A stretch of DNA of 64,000 nt from Planctomycetes bacterium syqfu (lineage in GTDB: Bacteria > Planctomycetota > Phycisphaerae > Phycisphaerales > Phycisphaeraceae), in NCBI GenBank assembly GCA_020974905.1, contig CP087563.1, positions 4,836,001 to 4,900,000 on the forward strand, in the 5' to 3' direction. The translations under genes were made by a program, and so were the position numbers. The notes beneath the pieces were generated by a model, which was not told the DNA's origin, ran no database searches, and saw nothing but the letters and a program-made list of their open reading frames with translations. The stretch's first letter is position 1, and each line of letters begins with the position of its first letter. Below are positions 43,609-53,629 of this stretch, one piece after another.

Positions 43609-45501
43609 ATGAAAACGTGTTGGGCCGTTATCGTATCGACCTTTTTATCACTGACCGCTTTGCCATCACAAGCCATGGAACCGGCTGTGCGTGCCGATGA
43701 CATGATGGAGTCCATCGGTGTGTGTACGCATTGGCTGTATCACGACACGCCTTATGGCAAAGAGTTCCCCAAAGCCAAGAAGCTTCTCAAGGAGTTGGGG
43801 GTGCGTTATATCCGTGATCGTTTTTCGATGCGAAATGTCGAGATTTATAACGAGCTTGGCATCAAGACCACCGCCATTGTCATGCCGGAGATGGAAGAAT
43901 ATTTATCGCTGATGCGAAAGCATCCAGATGCGGTGGCAGCCATCGAAGGCCCCAATGAAAGCAATCTCTGGCAAATCAATTACAAGGATAAAAAAGGTTT
44001 CCCCGAAGCGACGCGACTGTTTCAGAATGATCTGTATCAGACCGTCAAGAATGATCCGATCCTCAAGAACATTCCCGTCATCGCCACTTCCACAGCATAC
44101 ATGGGTAACAACACGCCCCTGAGCCCGCTAAACAGTTTTGACTATGCAGTCATCCATTCCTATCCCAATGGGCGCAGTCCATCGAATCTGCAGCGCAAAC
44201 TGGATAATGCGCAAAAACTCCTTGAAATCGGCCAGATTGCCAGGCCCATCATCGCCACCGAAGCCGGTTATCACACCGCCTACGGCATGGGCTCACGCGA
44301 GTCCCAGGGCATCACCGATTGGGCCAAAGCCAAACTCATCCCGCGATTGATCGCTGAGTATTACAAACAAGGTGTTGTCCGCACGCATATCTACGAATTC
44401 ATCTGCACCCATGAACATCAAAATGCCAGTGGCAAGCGTGCAGAAGCTAAGTTCGGTTTACTCACGTATTACATGGCACCCACCGCTGCCTACACCGCCA
44501 TGAAGAACTACATCGCGATTCTCAATGACGCCGATGCTGATTTTTCTCCCCAAGCATTGGATCTGTCCATCGAAATGTCAGTTGCTACGCTGCATCACAT
44601 GCTCATTCAAAAAGGTGATGGCACGTATTACCTGCTGCTTTGGAATGATCTGGAAGTTTACAATCAGGATGTCCACCATCCCGAGTATGGCAAGAATATC
44701 TACAACCCCGATATTGCTGTGACAGTCAACCTGCCTAATGTGCCTTTGCAACCGGTTAAGCTTTATCGCCCGATCCATTCAGATGAACCTTTGGCTCGCA
44801 TACAGCCATCAAAGCAACTGCATCTGCATGTCCCTGATGACATGCTCATCGTCAGCTTTAAATTGCCTGATGTCAAGACGCAGACGATTGATTCACCCCG
44901 GAATCTCACTGCGACCACCACCACCCATGACGTATCTCTGTCATGGGACGCACCTGCGAAAAACCCTGCAATTAAAGGCTATTTCGTCACGCGCATGGGA
45001 CAGGTCATCGACTATACAACTCAGAACAGCTATCAGGACACCATCACGCTCCCAGGACTTGGCTACACCTACACCGTCACCGCTGTCGATGAACAGGGCA
45101 ATACCTCCGAACCCGCCAAACACGTGGCCATGACCAAGGCAGCGTTCCCGGATATCGTGGTGACCAACGTGACCATGATCCCCGAACACCCCAAAGCCGG
45201 CGAACCAGTCACTTTCAAAGCCACCATCAAAAACATCGGTAAGTATGACTCCCCAGCCATCACCCACGGTATTGCGTTTCGGATTGATAAACGGATCGCC
45301 TGCTGGGCGGACACCTACAAATCACCATTGGAACCCGGCCAGGAAATCACCCTCACTGCCAACGCCGGCCCCGGTGGGAAAAAACATTGGATCGCAACCC
45401 AAGGCAAACATACCCTCACCGCCCACGTCGATGATCAGGATCGCTTTCGCGAAGACGATGAAAGCAATAACAAATTATCGATCCCGATTGTGATTGAATG
45501 A
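43609..45501 (+). CDS. secreted GH-A-clan-like glycosidase with FN3 and CARDB domains
   Basis: Exported protein of 630 residues. Signal peptide about 1-22 (LPSQAMEP). A (beta/alpha)8 glycosidase-like domain (about 30-410): IEGPNESN with Glu117 as candidate acid/base, and IIATEAGYHT with Glu218 as candidate nucleophile, the clan GH-A pattern. A fibronectin III domain follows (about 425-515; PRNLTATTTTHDVSLSWDAP, YTYTVTAVDEQGNTSEPA), then a CARDB-like adhesion domain (about 518-629; NVTMIPEHPKAGEPVTFKATIKN ... DRFREDDESNNK). Probably cleaves a beta-linked polysaccharide; the exact GH family is not assigned. ATG 43609 has an ACAGGA site. Confidence 0.78.
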   Translation: MKTCWAVIVSTFLSLTALPSQAMEPAVRADDMMESIGVCTHWLYHDTPYGKEFPKAKKLLKELGVRYIRDRFSMRNVEIYNELGIKTTAIVMPEMEEYLSLMRKHPDAVAAIEGPNESNLWQINYKDKKGFPEATRLFQNDLYQTVKNDPILKNIPVIATSTAYMGNNTPLSPLNSFDYAVIHSYPNGRSPSNLQRKLDNAQKLLEIGQIARPIIATEAGYHTAYGMGSRESQGITDWAKAKLIPRLIAEYYKQGVVRTHIYEFICTHEHQNASGKRAEAKFGLLTYYMAPTAAYTAMKNYIAILNDADADFSPQALDLSIEMSVATLHHMLIQKGDGTYYLLLWNDLEVYNQDVHHPEYGKNIYNPDIAVTVNLPNVPLQPVKLYRPIHSDEPLARIQPSKQLHLHVPDDMLIVSFKLPDVKTQTIDSPRNLTATTTTHDVSLSWDAPAKNPAIKGYFVTRMGQVIDYTTQNSYQDTITLPGLGYTYTVTAVDEQGNTSEPAKHVAMTKAAFPDIVVTNVTMIPEHPKAGEPVTFKATIKNIGKYDSPAITHGIAFRIDKRIACWADTYKSPLEPGQEITLTANAGPGGKKHWIATQGKHTLTAHVDDQDRFREDDESNNKLSIPIVIE

Positions 45502-45565
45502 AAATTGAAGTGAATCTTCAACCTTTCCTTTTCTGCTTCTTGGAGAGATAAAAAAGATATTCCCC

Positions 45566-45648
45566 GTCACTCCCGCGCAGGCGGGAGTCCAGTGGAACTT
45601 GCAAGCGTCAACAGAATGCCACTGGATTCCAGCCTGTGCGGGAATGAC
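45566..45648. repeat. dispersed palindromic element, copy 4
   Basis: An 83-nt inverted pair near-identical to 8325-8407 and 12050-12132, between the convergent glycosidase and hrpA genes. Confidence 0.8.
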
Positions 45649-45728
45649 GAAATCAATGCATGATGGAGATTGATACGTTCTACGGCTTGATTGCACCATC
45701 ATTTGAAGACACAATTGCAAGTGATTAT

Positions 45729-48700
45729 TTAAGCAAACGGATCGCCGAACTTTTTCACCAGATCATCAATCGCGTCTTTGACCTGTGGCGTGTTACTCAC
45801 TTCGGCTTTGACGGTGACCTGCTCGGATTTACGCTGTGCTTTGGCCAATTGCTTATCCAACCGCTTGGCAGAGATGGTCTGGCCGGTACCTAAATGTTGA
45901 GCAAATAACGCAACGTAAAACTCCTGGAGCATCCAGAAGAATTTGATCCCCGCTGGTGATTCCTGCTGCTCATGAGTCAGGCTTGACCATGCCTGTTCGT
46001 AAGGTTCAAGTTGGCTGTAGAGTTCTTCATCTCGGCTGTATCGACGCTCAGCGAGTTTACTCAAGCGGTCTGCCATAGCCTGTAAATACCGGGGTAAATG
46101 CGTGATCCACGGATCAGGGACCTGCGTGATAAAGTCGTTGGGGACCAGCTTGTCACGCTGCCAACGGATCATTTCAATGGTGTCGATGCTGCTTGCTGGC
46201 CAATCATGTTCAAGCCAGACATCCACCTGTCTGCGCGATTCAAGAATCTGCCCGACAAGCGTTGCCAGTTTTTTGACGTTGCTCGCAAGGTTGCCCCAAG
46301 TCTCATCAAACCGTTTGGCAAAGGCAGCCTTGCTGCGAATGTCCGCGTCATCAATCAGGAACGTCATCATCGCTGCGCGTTCACTTAGCTGACGCATCAA
46401 TAGCTTCTTATCACCGAGTGTTGCAAAGTCGATCGCCAGTTGATTGAGATTGCCAAGCTGCTGAACGTGTTGCTTGAGTTGATCGCCAATTTGTAAGACG
46501 AAAAGGCGAAGCAGACCTTTGCGATGCGCTTGTCTTGCGGCATCTTCCGACTCCATGAGTTCCAGACTCACCGCGTTGCCACAGTCCACCAATGCCGGGT
46601 ATCCGGGCAGACTCATGCCTTTGCTTTTGGTCATCACCTGCACCGGCAAGTCGCCAAAATCCCAGCGTTTTAAGCCTGTTTTGGTGAACTTGGGGTGATG
46701 TGCCTTGGCTAAACGCTCACCGATTTGTGAACCAACCTTCTGGCGGACTTTAGCAAGATCACGTCCCTTGGCCAACGTCTTGCCCCGCGCGTCGACGACG
46801 CGGATGTTGGTTTGCAGATGCTCAGGCAAAATGGATAAGTCCAGCGATTTGGGATTGGGCGCAAAGCCTGCGACTTGTTGCAACGCTTCACAGATTGCAT
46901 CGGCCAATGGCATGCCCGAGAGCGCAACAATGGGCGTACAGCTTTTGGCGGTCTGGGCGATGGGAATGTAATGTCGGCGGACTTCCTTGGGTAGCGCGCG
47001 AAGCAACGCGTCGATTTTCTGTTCAAGTAAACCGGGGACGAGTTTGTGCAGTTGGTCTTCATCCAGCTGCCCGACAACGTCGACGGGGACGGAAGCGGTA
47101 ACGCCATCATCCACATGCCCGAAGTCCGCACGGTAGGACAGCTTGAGTTTGGTGCCGAAGACTTCGGCTTTGTCGGGGAAGTACTTGCTGTCGATTTTTT
47201 CAGCTTTGGGTGCGAGAAAATCATCAAGTTTCATGCACAGTAACTTGGGCTGTTTTTGTTCCACCTGCCGACGCCATTTTTCAAAGCGTGGCTCGTTGGT
47301 GATGTCCGCTGGGAGCTTGGTGTCGAAGAAGTCGAAGCGTTGTTGTTGCGATCCAAGCAAATCATGTCGGCGGACTTTGGCCTGCATTTGCTGGACTTTT
47401 TTAAGTAGTCGCTGGTTGTGGAGCATGAACGGTGCTTTGGATTCAAGGTCCATTTCGACCAGGCCATGATGGATGAACATCTCACGTGCTTTGGCTTTGT
47501 CGTAACGATCCATCGGGCAGCGACGTGAGGCAACGATGGTCAGCCCGAGCAGCGTGATTTTTTCATTGACCAATGCACGTCCGGATTTGCGGTCCCATCT
47601 TGGATCGTTGTAAGACTTTTTGACAAGGTGCCCAGCAAGGGGCTCAAGCCAGTTGGGATCGATGGGCGCCAGGGTACGTGCATAGAGCTTGCCGGTCTCC
47701 ACGAGTTCAGCAGCCATGAACCATTGTGGTTTTTTCTTGAAAAGCACGGAGCCGGGGAAGATGAAGAGTTTATTGCCACCGGTCCCACGGTAGGTGTAAC
47801 CATCATCGACTGCTGCAACGTGTGCAAGCAAGCCGGTGAGCAGCGCGCGGTGTATGCGATCCGGCTGCGCGGGTTTGTGGTTCTTGTGAAGCTTTTGTTC
47901 ACGCGCCAGTTCGGTGAGTTGCTGGGTGACATCCATCCATTCACGAATACGCGTGTGGGAAAGGAAATTCTGTTTACAGCATTTGCGGAACTGGTTACGC
48001 GAGAGTTTGTGATGCTGCTGACGGATGAATTTCCAGAGTTTGAGTAATGAAAGAAAGTCGGAGCTTTCGTCTTTGAACGGTTCATGCGCAGCGTCGGCAG
48101 CATCCTTCTTCTCCGCTGGTCTTTCGCGCGGGTCCTGCACGCTCATCGCTGCAGCAAGCACCAACACTTCATCCAGCGCGTCCTCGGTGTGACCTGCAAT
48201 GAGCATGCGCGCCACGCGTGGGTCGACGGGGAAGGTTGCCAACTGCCAACCGATTTTTGAGAGCACGCCATCTTCATCCACTGCGCCCAACTCATGCAGT
48301 GTCTTGAAACCCTGCTTGATCATCGTCGGCTTGGGCGGATCAAGGAACGGGAACATCTGCACCGGACCAAGTCGCAGGGACTTCATCTGCAAAATGACCG
48401 CGCTCAAGTTGGTGCGCAGAATTTCAGGCGTGGTGTAACGGTCACGCTGTTGGTAGTCTTCCTCGGAATAAAGGCGAATACACACACCCTCTGCAACACG
48501 GCCGCAGCGTCCTTTGCGTTGATCGGCGGATGCCTGGCTGATCGCTTCGATGGGTAACCGCTGAACACCTGCCCGCGCAGAGTAACGACTCATACGCGCC
48601 AAGCCTGAATCAATCACATACCGAATGCCCGGCACGGTGATGGAGGTTTCGGCGACGTTGGTTGCCAGGACAACTCTGCGTTGCTTGCCTGACGGGTTAA

Positions 48701-49685
48701 ACACCTTCATCTGATCCGCGGAACTCAACCGTGCAAAGAGTGGCAAGATATCCACGCCCTGATTCTGCAGATACCCAAGCTCCTTGGCACACTCGCGAAT
48801 GTCCCGCTCGGTTGGCAGGAACACCAGCACGTCACCATGACCGATACGCATCAGCTCATTGAGCGCCTCACGCACACTATCCGACAGTGATGTGTCCTCT
48901 TCCTGTGGTCGATAGAGCACTTCGACGGGATACATCCGCCCCGACACTTCGATCACCGGTGCATCATCAAAGTGTTCGCTGAATCGCTTGGGATCAATCG
49001 TGGCAGACGTGATGATAAACTTCAGATCCGGTCGACGGGGCAGCAGTTGTTTGATGTAACCCAGCAGGAAGTCGACGTTGAGCGATCGCTCGTGCGCTTC
49101 GTCGATGATGATCGTGTCGTACTGCTCAAGCATCGGGTCCTGCTGCGTCTCAGCAAGGAGGATACCGTCGGTCATGACCTTGATGAGCGTGTTGTCAGAC
49201 GTCACATCGCCAAAGCGGATTTTGTAACCGACCGTTTGGCCCAGTGAGGTTTTGGTCTCCGATGCGATGCGTGTTGCAATGGACCTTGCTGCCAAACGCC
49301 GCGGTTGGGTGTGACCGATATAGCCCTGCACACCACGTCCAATCTCCATACATATTTGCGGCAGTTGTGTGGATTTACCGCTACCGGTTTCGCCACAGAT
49401 CACAACGACCTGGTTGTCGCGAATCGCCTCTGCAATTTCCTGACGACGTTGGTTAATCGGCAGGGATTCATCGATCGTGAGTTTGGGGATGGAGGCGGTG
49501 CGTTTTTCAAGCCGCTGCACGGATTGGACGTAGAGTCTGACAAACCGATCCTGCAAACGGTCAACAGGTTGTTTTTCCGACTCCCGGCGTTTGATGTTCT
49601 TCCAAAGCCGGCGCAGCTTGGGTACATCCGCATGCACACATGCAGACAGATCAGGCAACTGAGATGGAAAAGCTTCCGGTGGCAT
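45729..49685 (-). CDS. hrpA: ATP-dependent RNA helicase HrpA
   Basis: DEAH-box RNA helicase of 1318 residues, the usual HrpA length. Motif I GETGSGKSTQ (about 97-106), TQPRRLAA (Ia), DEAHERS (II), SATID (III), VLVFLPTERDI (IV), TNVAETSITVPGIRYVID (V), QRKGRCGR (VI). HA2 and OB-type regions and the long HrpA C-terminal domain follow. HrpA rescues stalled or collided ribosomes in E. coli and is involved in mRNA handling. It starts at ATG 49685. Monocistronic or last gene of the minus-strand group. Confidence 0.94.
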   Translation of the reverse strand: MPPEAFPSQLPDLSACVHADVPKLRRLWKNIKRRESEKQPVDRLQDRFVRLYVQSVQRLEKRTASIPKLTIDESLPINQRRQEIAEAIRDNQVVVICGETGSGKSTQLPQICMEIGRGVQGYIGHTQPRRLAARSIATRIASETKTSLGQTVGYKIRFGDVTSDNTLIKVMTDGILLAETQQDPMLEQYDTIIIDEAHERSLNVDFLLGYIKQLLPRRPDLKFIITSATIDPKRFSEHFDDAPVIEVSGRMYPVEVLYRPQEEDTSLSDSVREALNELMRIGHGDVLVFLPTERDIRECAKELGYLQNQGVDILPLFARLSSADQMKVFNPSGKQRRVVLATNVAETSITVPGIRYVIDSGLARMSRYSARAGVQRLPIEAISQASADQRKGRCGRVAEGVCIRLYSEEDYQQRDRYTTPEILRTNLSAVILQMKSLRLGPVQMFPFLDPPKPTMIKQGFKTLHELGAVDEDGVLSKIGWQLATFPVDPRVARMLIAGHTEDALDEVLVLAAAMSVQDPRERPAEKKDAADAAHEPFKDESSDFLSLLKLWKFIRQQHHKLSRNQFRKCCKQNFLSHTRIREWMDVTQQLTELAREQKLHKNHKPAQPDRIHRALLTGLLAHVAAVDDGYTYRGTGGNKLFIFPGSVLFKKKPQWFMAAELVETGKLYARTLAPIDPNWLEPLAGHLVKKSYNDPRWDRKSGRALVNEKITLLGLTIVASRRCPMDRYDKAKAREMFIHHGLVEMDLESKAPFMLHNQRLLKKVQQMQAKVRRHDLLGSQQQRFDFFDTKLPADITNEPRFEKWRRQVEQKQPKLLCMKLDDFLAPKAEKIDSKYFPDKAEVFGTKLKLSYRADFGHVDDGVTASVPVDVVGQLDEDQLHKLVPGLLEQKIDALLRALPKEVRRHYIPIAQTAKSCTPIVALSGMPLADAICEALQQVAGFAPNPKSLDLSILPEHLQTNIRVVDARGKTLAKGRDLAKVRQKVGSQIGERLAKAHHPKFTKTGLKRWDFGDLPVQVMTKSKGMSLPGYPALVDCGNAVSLELMESEDAARQAHRKGLLRLFVLQIGDQLKQHVQQLGNLNQLAIDFATLGDKKLLMRQLSERAAMMTFLIDDADIRSKAAFAKRFDETWGNLASNVKKLATLVGQILESRRQVDVWLEHDWPASSIDTIEMIRWQRDKLVPNDFITQVPDPWITHLPRYLQAMADRLSKLAERRYSRDEELYSQLEPYEQAWSSLTHEQQESPAGIKFFWMLQEFYVALFAQHLGTGQTISAKRLDKQLAKAQRKSEQVTVKAEVSNTPQVKDAIDDLVKKFGDPFA

Positions 49686-49738
49686 CGAACCGGACAGTAT
49701 AAACGATGCAGCGTGAATTGCCTTGTGAAACAGCTTGT

Positions 49739-51109
49739 TTAGGTTGCATCGATTTTAATTTCGATGGTTTGGGTGTTGAGTTGTTTACGCGGGTCAGGTT
49801 GCTTACCTATGAACAGGGAGTGGTTCCAGGTGAAGAACCAGCTTTGAGCGGAGGGGGCGACGGCCCATTGGATTAACAGCGTACCCAGTATGCTCAGGTA
49901 CAAAAAGCATCTTGGGCTGATGAGTTGTAAATTGGCTAGCCAGAATAATGTCAAACATAAACCGGAACTCAGGATCGGTGTGAGTAAGATTGCGTCGAAT
50001 TTTCTGATATGCCAGTGGAAATTAAACGGACGGGCGTAAATGTGAATCGGTCCAGTTACCAGAAACCTTGCCATGTACCAACTGGCAAGGGCGACGTTCA
50101 GAATAAACACAGGAACAACTGTGATGTGAAAACTGATGGTCCAGAGCATGTTCTCTGCAACAAGCGGGTCACGCGCAGCAGGAAGGAAGTTTGCACTGAA
50201 GTTGTCCTCTGCCGAGTAGGTCGCCGCAGCTTTGTACATGTATTCAAGAATGCCGATCAACCCATCACACCACCAACAGACCAGTAAAGCGACAAGTAGT
50301 TTTATGCCCAGCGATGTCGGTTTGCGGGTCATGCGTGGTGCAAGACGTTTGAAATGCGCCAGGATCAATTTGGACTTGGCAGCTTCATCACGCAAACGCT
50401 TGACCGGGTTGACATCGTAATAAGGTTTTTCCCACACGAAATGTTTGAGGTTGTTTTGGATAACCCAGCGACTTGTAAGATGAATCAACACGAATGCCAT
50501 TAGACTCAGGGATGGCAGGAAGTGTGGGTAAACAATCAGGACGGGTAATGTCAGAAGTAACAGTATGTGAACGACTCTGCGCCTTGCTGCCAGGATCGCA
50601 GTCATCCATTGGAAAAAAGTCATCGCAATGATACAGCTAAGCAACGAAAGCCAAAGGATGATATCCGGTGCTGTGCCGAATAAATGGGTATAAGCATCCG
50701 TGATGGTTTGATTATTCTGGATATCAATTCGTGCGTATAGCAATGCAAATAATCCGCTGATCGCAATGACATCAGTGAATGTAAAAAAGCACGTACCAAA
50801 CGGGAGGGGTTTGTCTGCATGCCAACCCATGCGAATCAGTAAATCGCGATGCTCCTGTTTGACCAATGGGTTTTTGTTGATGCGAAAAGTCAAGAACGTC
50901 AGGATGCCAATGAACAGAATCAGGGATTGTGATGGGACGAGAAGTTCACGGGCCGAATTGAATTCACTTTCACCGGTCCATTGATCCAGTCCAATCAATC
51001 CCCATGCAAACGGCCAGGTTAATGCGAGTAAAACCGCCAAGCCCAGCAGGAATTTCCAGTACAGGTGATGATTGATCCACCAACGCGTTGTTCTGAGTTT
51101 ATTAATCAT
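49739..51109 (-). CDS. ABC exporter membrane subunit
   Basis: Integral membrane protein of 456 residues with around ten hydrophobic segments and short loops. No named domain is recognised, but its start overlaps the stop of the ATP-binding gene by ATGA (51106-51109), so the two are almost certainly partners in one transporter. Unusually large and divergent for an ABC-2-type permease. The substrate is unknown. Confidence 0.72.
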   Translation of the reverse strand: MINKLRTTRWWINHHLYWKFLLGLAVLLALTWPFAWGLIGLDQWTGESEFNSARELLVPSQSLILFIGILTFLTFRINKNPLVKQEHRDLLIRMGWHADKPLPFGTCFFTFTDVIAISGLFALLYARIDIQNNQTITDAYTHLFGTAPDIILWLSLLSCIIAMTFFQWMTAILAARRRVVHILLLLTLPVLIVYPHFLPSLSLMAFVLIHLTSRWVIQNNLKHFVWEKPYYDVNPVKRLRDEAAKSKLILAHFKRLAPRMTRKPTSLGIKLLVALLVCWWCDGLIGILEYMYKAAATYSAEDNFSANFLPAARDPLVAENMLWTISFHITVVPVFILNVALASWYMARFLVTGPIHIYARPFNFHWHIRKFDAILLTPILSSGLCLTLFWLANLQLISPRCFLYLSILGTLLIQWAVAPSAQSWFFTWNHSLFIGKQPDPRKQLNTQTIEIKIDAT

Positions 51110-51879
51110 GCGTTGGCCTCGAAATAGCGGTCAATGTGATGACGGCCTTGCGGGTTGATCAGCGTTTCCAATGCCAGACTCAGCGATTGGGTCTGCGTTT
51201 GCTGCATGAGATTGGCTGAACTGTCACAGGCAAGGATTCGCCCGTCCTGAATGATGGCGATGCGGTCTGCAAAATCTTCGACCAGTTCAGGCACGGGGAC
51301 AGCAACGAGAATGGTCGTGTCGTCTCGCTGAGCAAAGTGCTTGAGAATTTGCTGTAAGGCAAGTAACGCAGAGGAATCCAGACCGCCGGAGAACGGTTCA
51401 TCCAGAATCATGATCGGGGCATCGGTGATCAACGCTGAGCAGATACCGATCTTTTTTTTCTGACCTGTGGAGTAACTGCTCATGGGTGAGTCAGCTTTGC
51501 CGGCCAGATCAAAAACATCAAGCAGGCGATCGGCGTGATCGAACAGCCGATCTTCGTCGACTTCGTAGAGCCTGCCGACGGCAAAGAGAAATTCCCGGCC
51601 GGTGTGTGATGAAGGTAACCACGGCGAGTCGGGAAGGTAGACCACTTTTTTGCGGATGGCTTTTTCAGTTTCGATGCTCGAACGACGCACCATGCCATCG
51701 ATGACGACCTGTCCCTTGATGGGCGCGAACAATCCGGCTGCGACGGAGAGCAGGGTGCTTTTACCCATGCCGTTGGGGCCCATGACGCAGAGCAGTTCGC
51801 CGGTGGGGATGGTCAGATTGATATCCCGGAGGGTGGGTTTCACACTGTAGTGGTGATGAATGTCGATCAGCTCGATCAT
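51106..51879 (-). CDS. ABC transporter ATP-binding protein
   Basis: ABC ATPase of 257 residues, cytoplasmic. Walker [11 protein letters not shown] (about 34-43), Q-loop region [12 protein letters not shown], signature [12 protein letters not shown] (about 134-145, LSGGQ replaced by YSTGQ), Walker [14 protein letters not shown] (about 156-168) and a switch segment VAVPVPEL without the usual His. The YSTGQ form and the missing H-loop His are typical of ABC-2 exporter ATPases of the CcmA group only in part, so activity should be seen as probable. Translationally coupled to the membrane subunit. Confidence 0.85.
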   Translation of the reverse strand: MIELIDIHHHYSVKPTLRDINLTIPTGELLCVMGPNGMGKSTLLSVAAGLFAPIKGQVVIDGMVRRSSIETEKAIRKKVVYLPDSPWLPSSHTGREFLFAVGRLYEVDEDRLFDHADRLLDVFDLAGKADSPMSSYSTGQKKKIGICSALITDAPIMILDEPFSGGLDSSALLALQQILKHFAQRDDTTILVAVPVPELVEDFADRIAIIQDGRILACDSSANLMQQTQTQSLSLALETLINPQGRHHIDRYFEANA

Positions 51880-52023
51880 GATAGGTGTCCCCGTGTGGAA
51901 AGGTGTCGGGATTCATTTTATAGAGTTGACGTTGCGAATGCCGGGAAATTTCATCGCAATGGTGGCGGAAATGGGAATGAAGGTTGGGCGGAGGGATGTG
52001 GGATAAATGCGAATGTTGTCGTG

Positions 52024-52785
52024 CTAAACCGTAAGCGGTTGGGAGTCGGGCAGGGTTGGATCATCCATGGATCGGATGGGTGTGATCTGGATCGCAGCCG
52101 GTGTTGTGGGGCAGACCCATTCGCAGACGCCGCAGCCGGTGCAGCCTTCTTCGTGGACTTCGATTTCGCCATCATCATTGATACTTAATGCCTTGTCGCC
52201 CACGGGGCATTGGCTGACACAGGCTTGACAGTCACGCTGACAATCGCTGATCTCATCCGCCCCCTCATCGACCTTGGCGGTGCGGAAACAGACGGCATGG
52301 TCGACCACCGCAAGGCCCATCTTGATGTCGTTGAGCGATGCAAGAAGATCCAACGCGCCACTTGGACAGCTCTGCATGCAGGCCATGTCTTCACACATGA
52401 CACAGGGCAGGCGACGGGGCTCGATGTAGGGCTTACCGTCTGCGATGGGGTTATCGGAACTCGAATCGATCAAAATGCAGTTTGCAGGACAAACTTTGGC
52501 ACATTCGCCGCACGTTTCACAAGTTTGTAAAAATTTTTTTTCGGGCAAAGCTCCCGGGGGTCGCAACCAGTTATCCGGACGTGAAAGGGTTGGTTTTGGC
52601 TTGGATTCGGCAATATTTGCGCGGTTTTGGGGTGTCGGGTCGTCCGGTTTGATGAATTGGGTAGCACGAAAGGCCATCGCTTTGCCCGCGGACTCTGCGT
52701 GATCGAGACCTTTTAGCAAAACTTTTCGAAAAAAATCACGCCGGTTGGCCGATAACAATTCTTGTTCGGTCTTTTTCTTTTTCAT
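52024..52785 (-). CDS. NapG/MauM-like ferredoxin with twin-arginine signal
   Basis: Protein of 253 residues with Cys spacing for four 4Fe-4S clusters: CETCGECAKVCP, CVMCEDMACMQSCP, CQRDCQACVSQCP and CTGCGVCEWVCP. The N-terminus NRRDFFRKVLL is a twin-arginine (Tat) motif, though the following hydrophobic region is weak, so export is uncertain. NapG/MauM proteins pass electrons from quinol oxidases to periplasmic reductases. The NapH-type fusion at 12356 might be a partner, but it is 38 kb away. The stop codon overlaps a copy of the AAACCG(C/T)AAGCGGTT palindrome. Confidence 0.83.
   Translation of the reverse strand: MKKKKTEQELLSANRRDFFRKVLLKGLDHAESAGKAMAFRATQFIKPDDPTPQNRANIAESKPKPTLSRPDNWLRPPGALPEKKFLQTCETCGECAKVCPANCILIDSSSDNPIADGKPYIEPRRLPCVMCEDMACMQSCPSGALDLLASLNDIKMGLAVVDHAVCFRTAKVDEGADEISDCQRDCQACVSQCPVGDKALSINDDGEIEVHEEGCTGCGVCEWVCPTTPAAIQITPIRSMDDPTLPDSQPLTV
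52025..52040. repeat. AAACCGTAAGCGGTT palindrome overlapping a stop codon
   Basis: Third copy of the small palindrome (one base different from 650 and 30446). It spans the last codons and stop of the NapG-like gene, so those C-terminal residues (QPLTV) are encoded by the hairpin, which may act as its terminator. Confidence 0.5.
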
Positions 52786-52868
52786 ACCGGACTTTCCGCC
52801 TGCTTGCCGATGTTACAGCATGTGGGTACAGGACTATATGCTAAGCCTTAGGGAAAGGATTCACAACG

Positions 52869-53516
52869 ATGGCCAGGCTGAACTTAATCATTGCTTTGAT
52901 GGGTGTGATGTTCTTAACAGGATGTTGGGAGGATGTGAGTATTGATCGTCACACCTTCCGCAGCACCCCGCACCTTCCGGCAACGGTGGTGCTCATGGAC
53001 ACGACCACACACGAGGAGTTCTGGAAGATGGACGTGCCGGTGTGCATGCGTCTTCGTTTGGACTTTTCACGCGATCCGGAGATTGAAGGTTTCGTGTACA
53101 ACGGCAACCCGGCTTCGGAGTTGACGTGGACACTGATGCCTGATGACAAGGACGAAGTGGTCGATCAAGGCCAGTGCTTCTTTGACGGTTGTCGCCCGTT
53201 CCTGATGAAGGTGCGTTATCGCGATGCCCCGGAGACGCGTGACGGCAATGCTTCGATTGTCCGCAGTGCACCGGGTGCCAAGCCTGCAGGCATGACCTCG
53301 CAGACCATGCCGATGAGCCAGGCTGCCCCGCAGCAGCGTCAGTCGGTTCAGACTGCCGCCGCACCACAGCCGGCCAACAACGGGACTGCAACACAACAGG
53401 TCTATCAGGCCTACAGCAGCTCCGGCCAAACCTATACACAACCTGCAAGCCAGCAACAGGCCCAGCAGACCAAAGAGATCATCGTGCGTCCCGAGCCCCA
53501 GGCTTACGCTTATTGA
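52869..53516 (+). CDS. lipoprotein with Gln-rich tail
   Basis: Protein of 215 residues. The lipobox LTGC ends at about residue 19, so Cys19 is probably lipidated and the protein anchored to a membrane. The folded part (about 20-125) is beta-rich with DTTTHEEFWKMDVPVCMRLRLDF and QGQCFFDGCRPF (possible disulfide). The tail (about 130-215) is low-complexity, Gln/Ala/Ser/Pro-rich (QQRQSVQTAAAPQ, QTYTQPASQQQAQQT), a likely flexible or wall-spanning segment. No family recognised. Followed by a strong terminator. Confidence 0.78.
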   Translation: MARLNLIIALMGVMFLTGCWEDVSIDRHTFRSTPHLPATVVLMDTTTHEEFWKMDVPVCMRLRLDFSRDPEIEGFVYNGNPASELTWTLMPDDKDEVVDQGQCFFDGCRPFLMKVRYRDAPETRDGNASIVRSAPGAKPAGMTSQTMPMSQAAPQQRQSVQTAAAPQPANNGTATQQVYQAYSSSGQTYTQPASQQQAQQTKEIIVRPEPQAYAY

Positions 53517-53552
53517 TCTGAACATGTGAACGACCTAGTAAAACGCAAGGAG

Positions 53553-53587
53553 ACCGCAGGCCGCCATCAGCCTGCGGTTTTCTTTTG
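53553..53587 (+). terminator. rho-independent terminator of the lipoprotein gene
   Basis: ACCGCAGGC / GCCTGCGGT stem with a short loop, then TTTCTTTT. Confidence 0.88.
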
Positions 53588-53629
53588 TCTGGAGTGTGTG
53601 AGGTTTGATGCTGATGTTTCGCAACAGAG

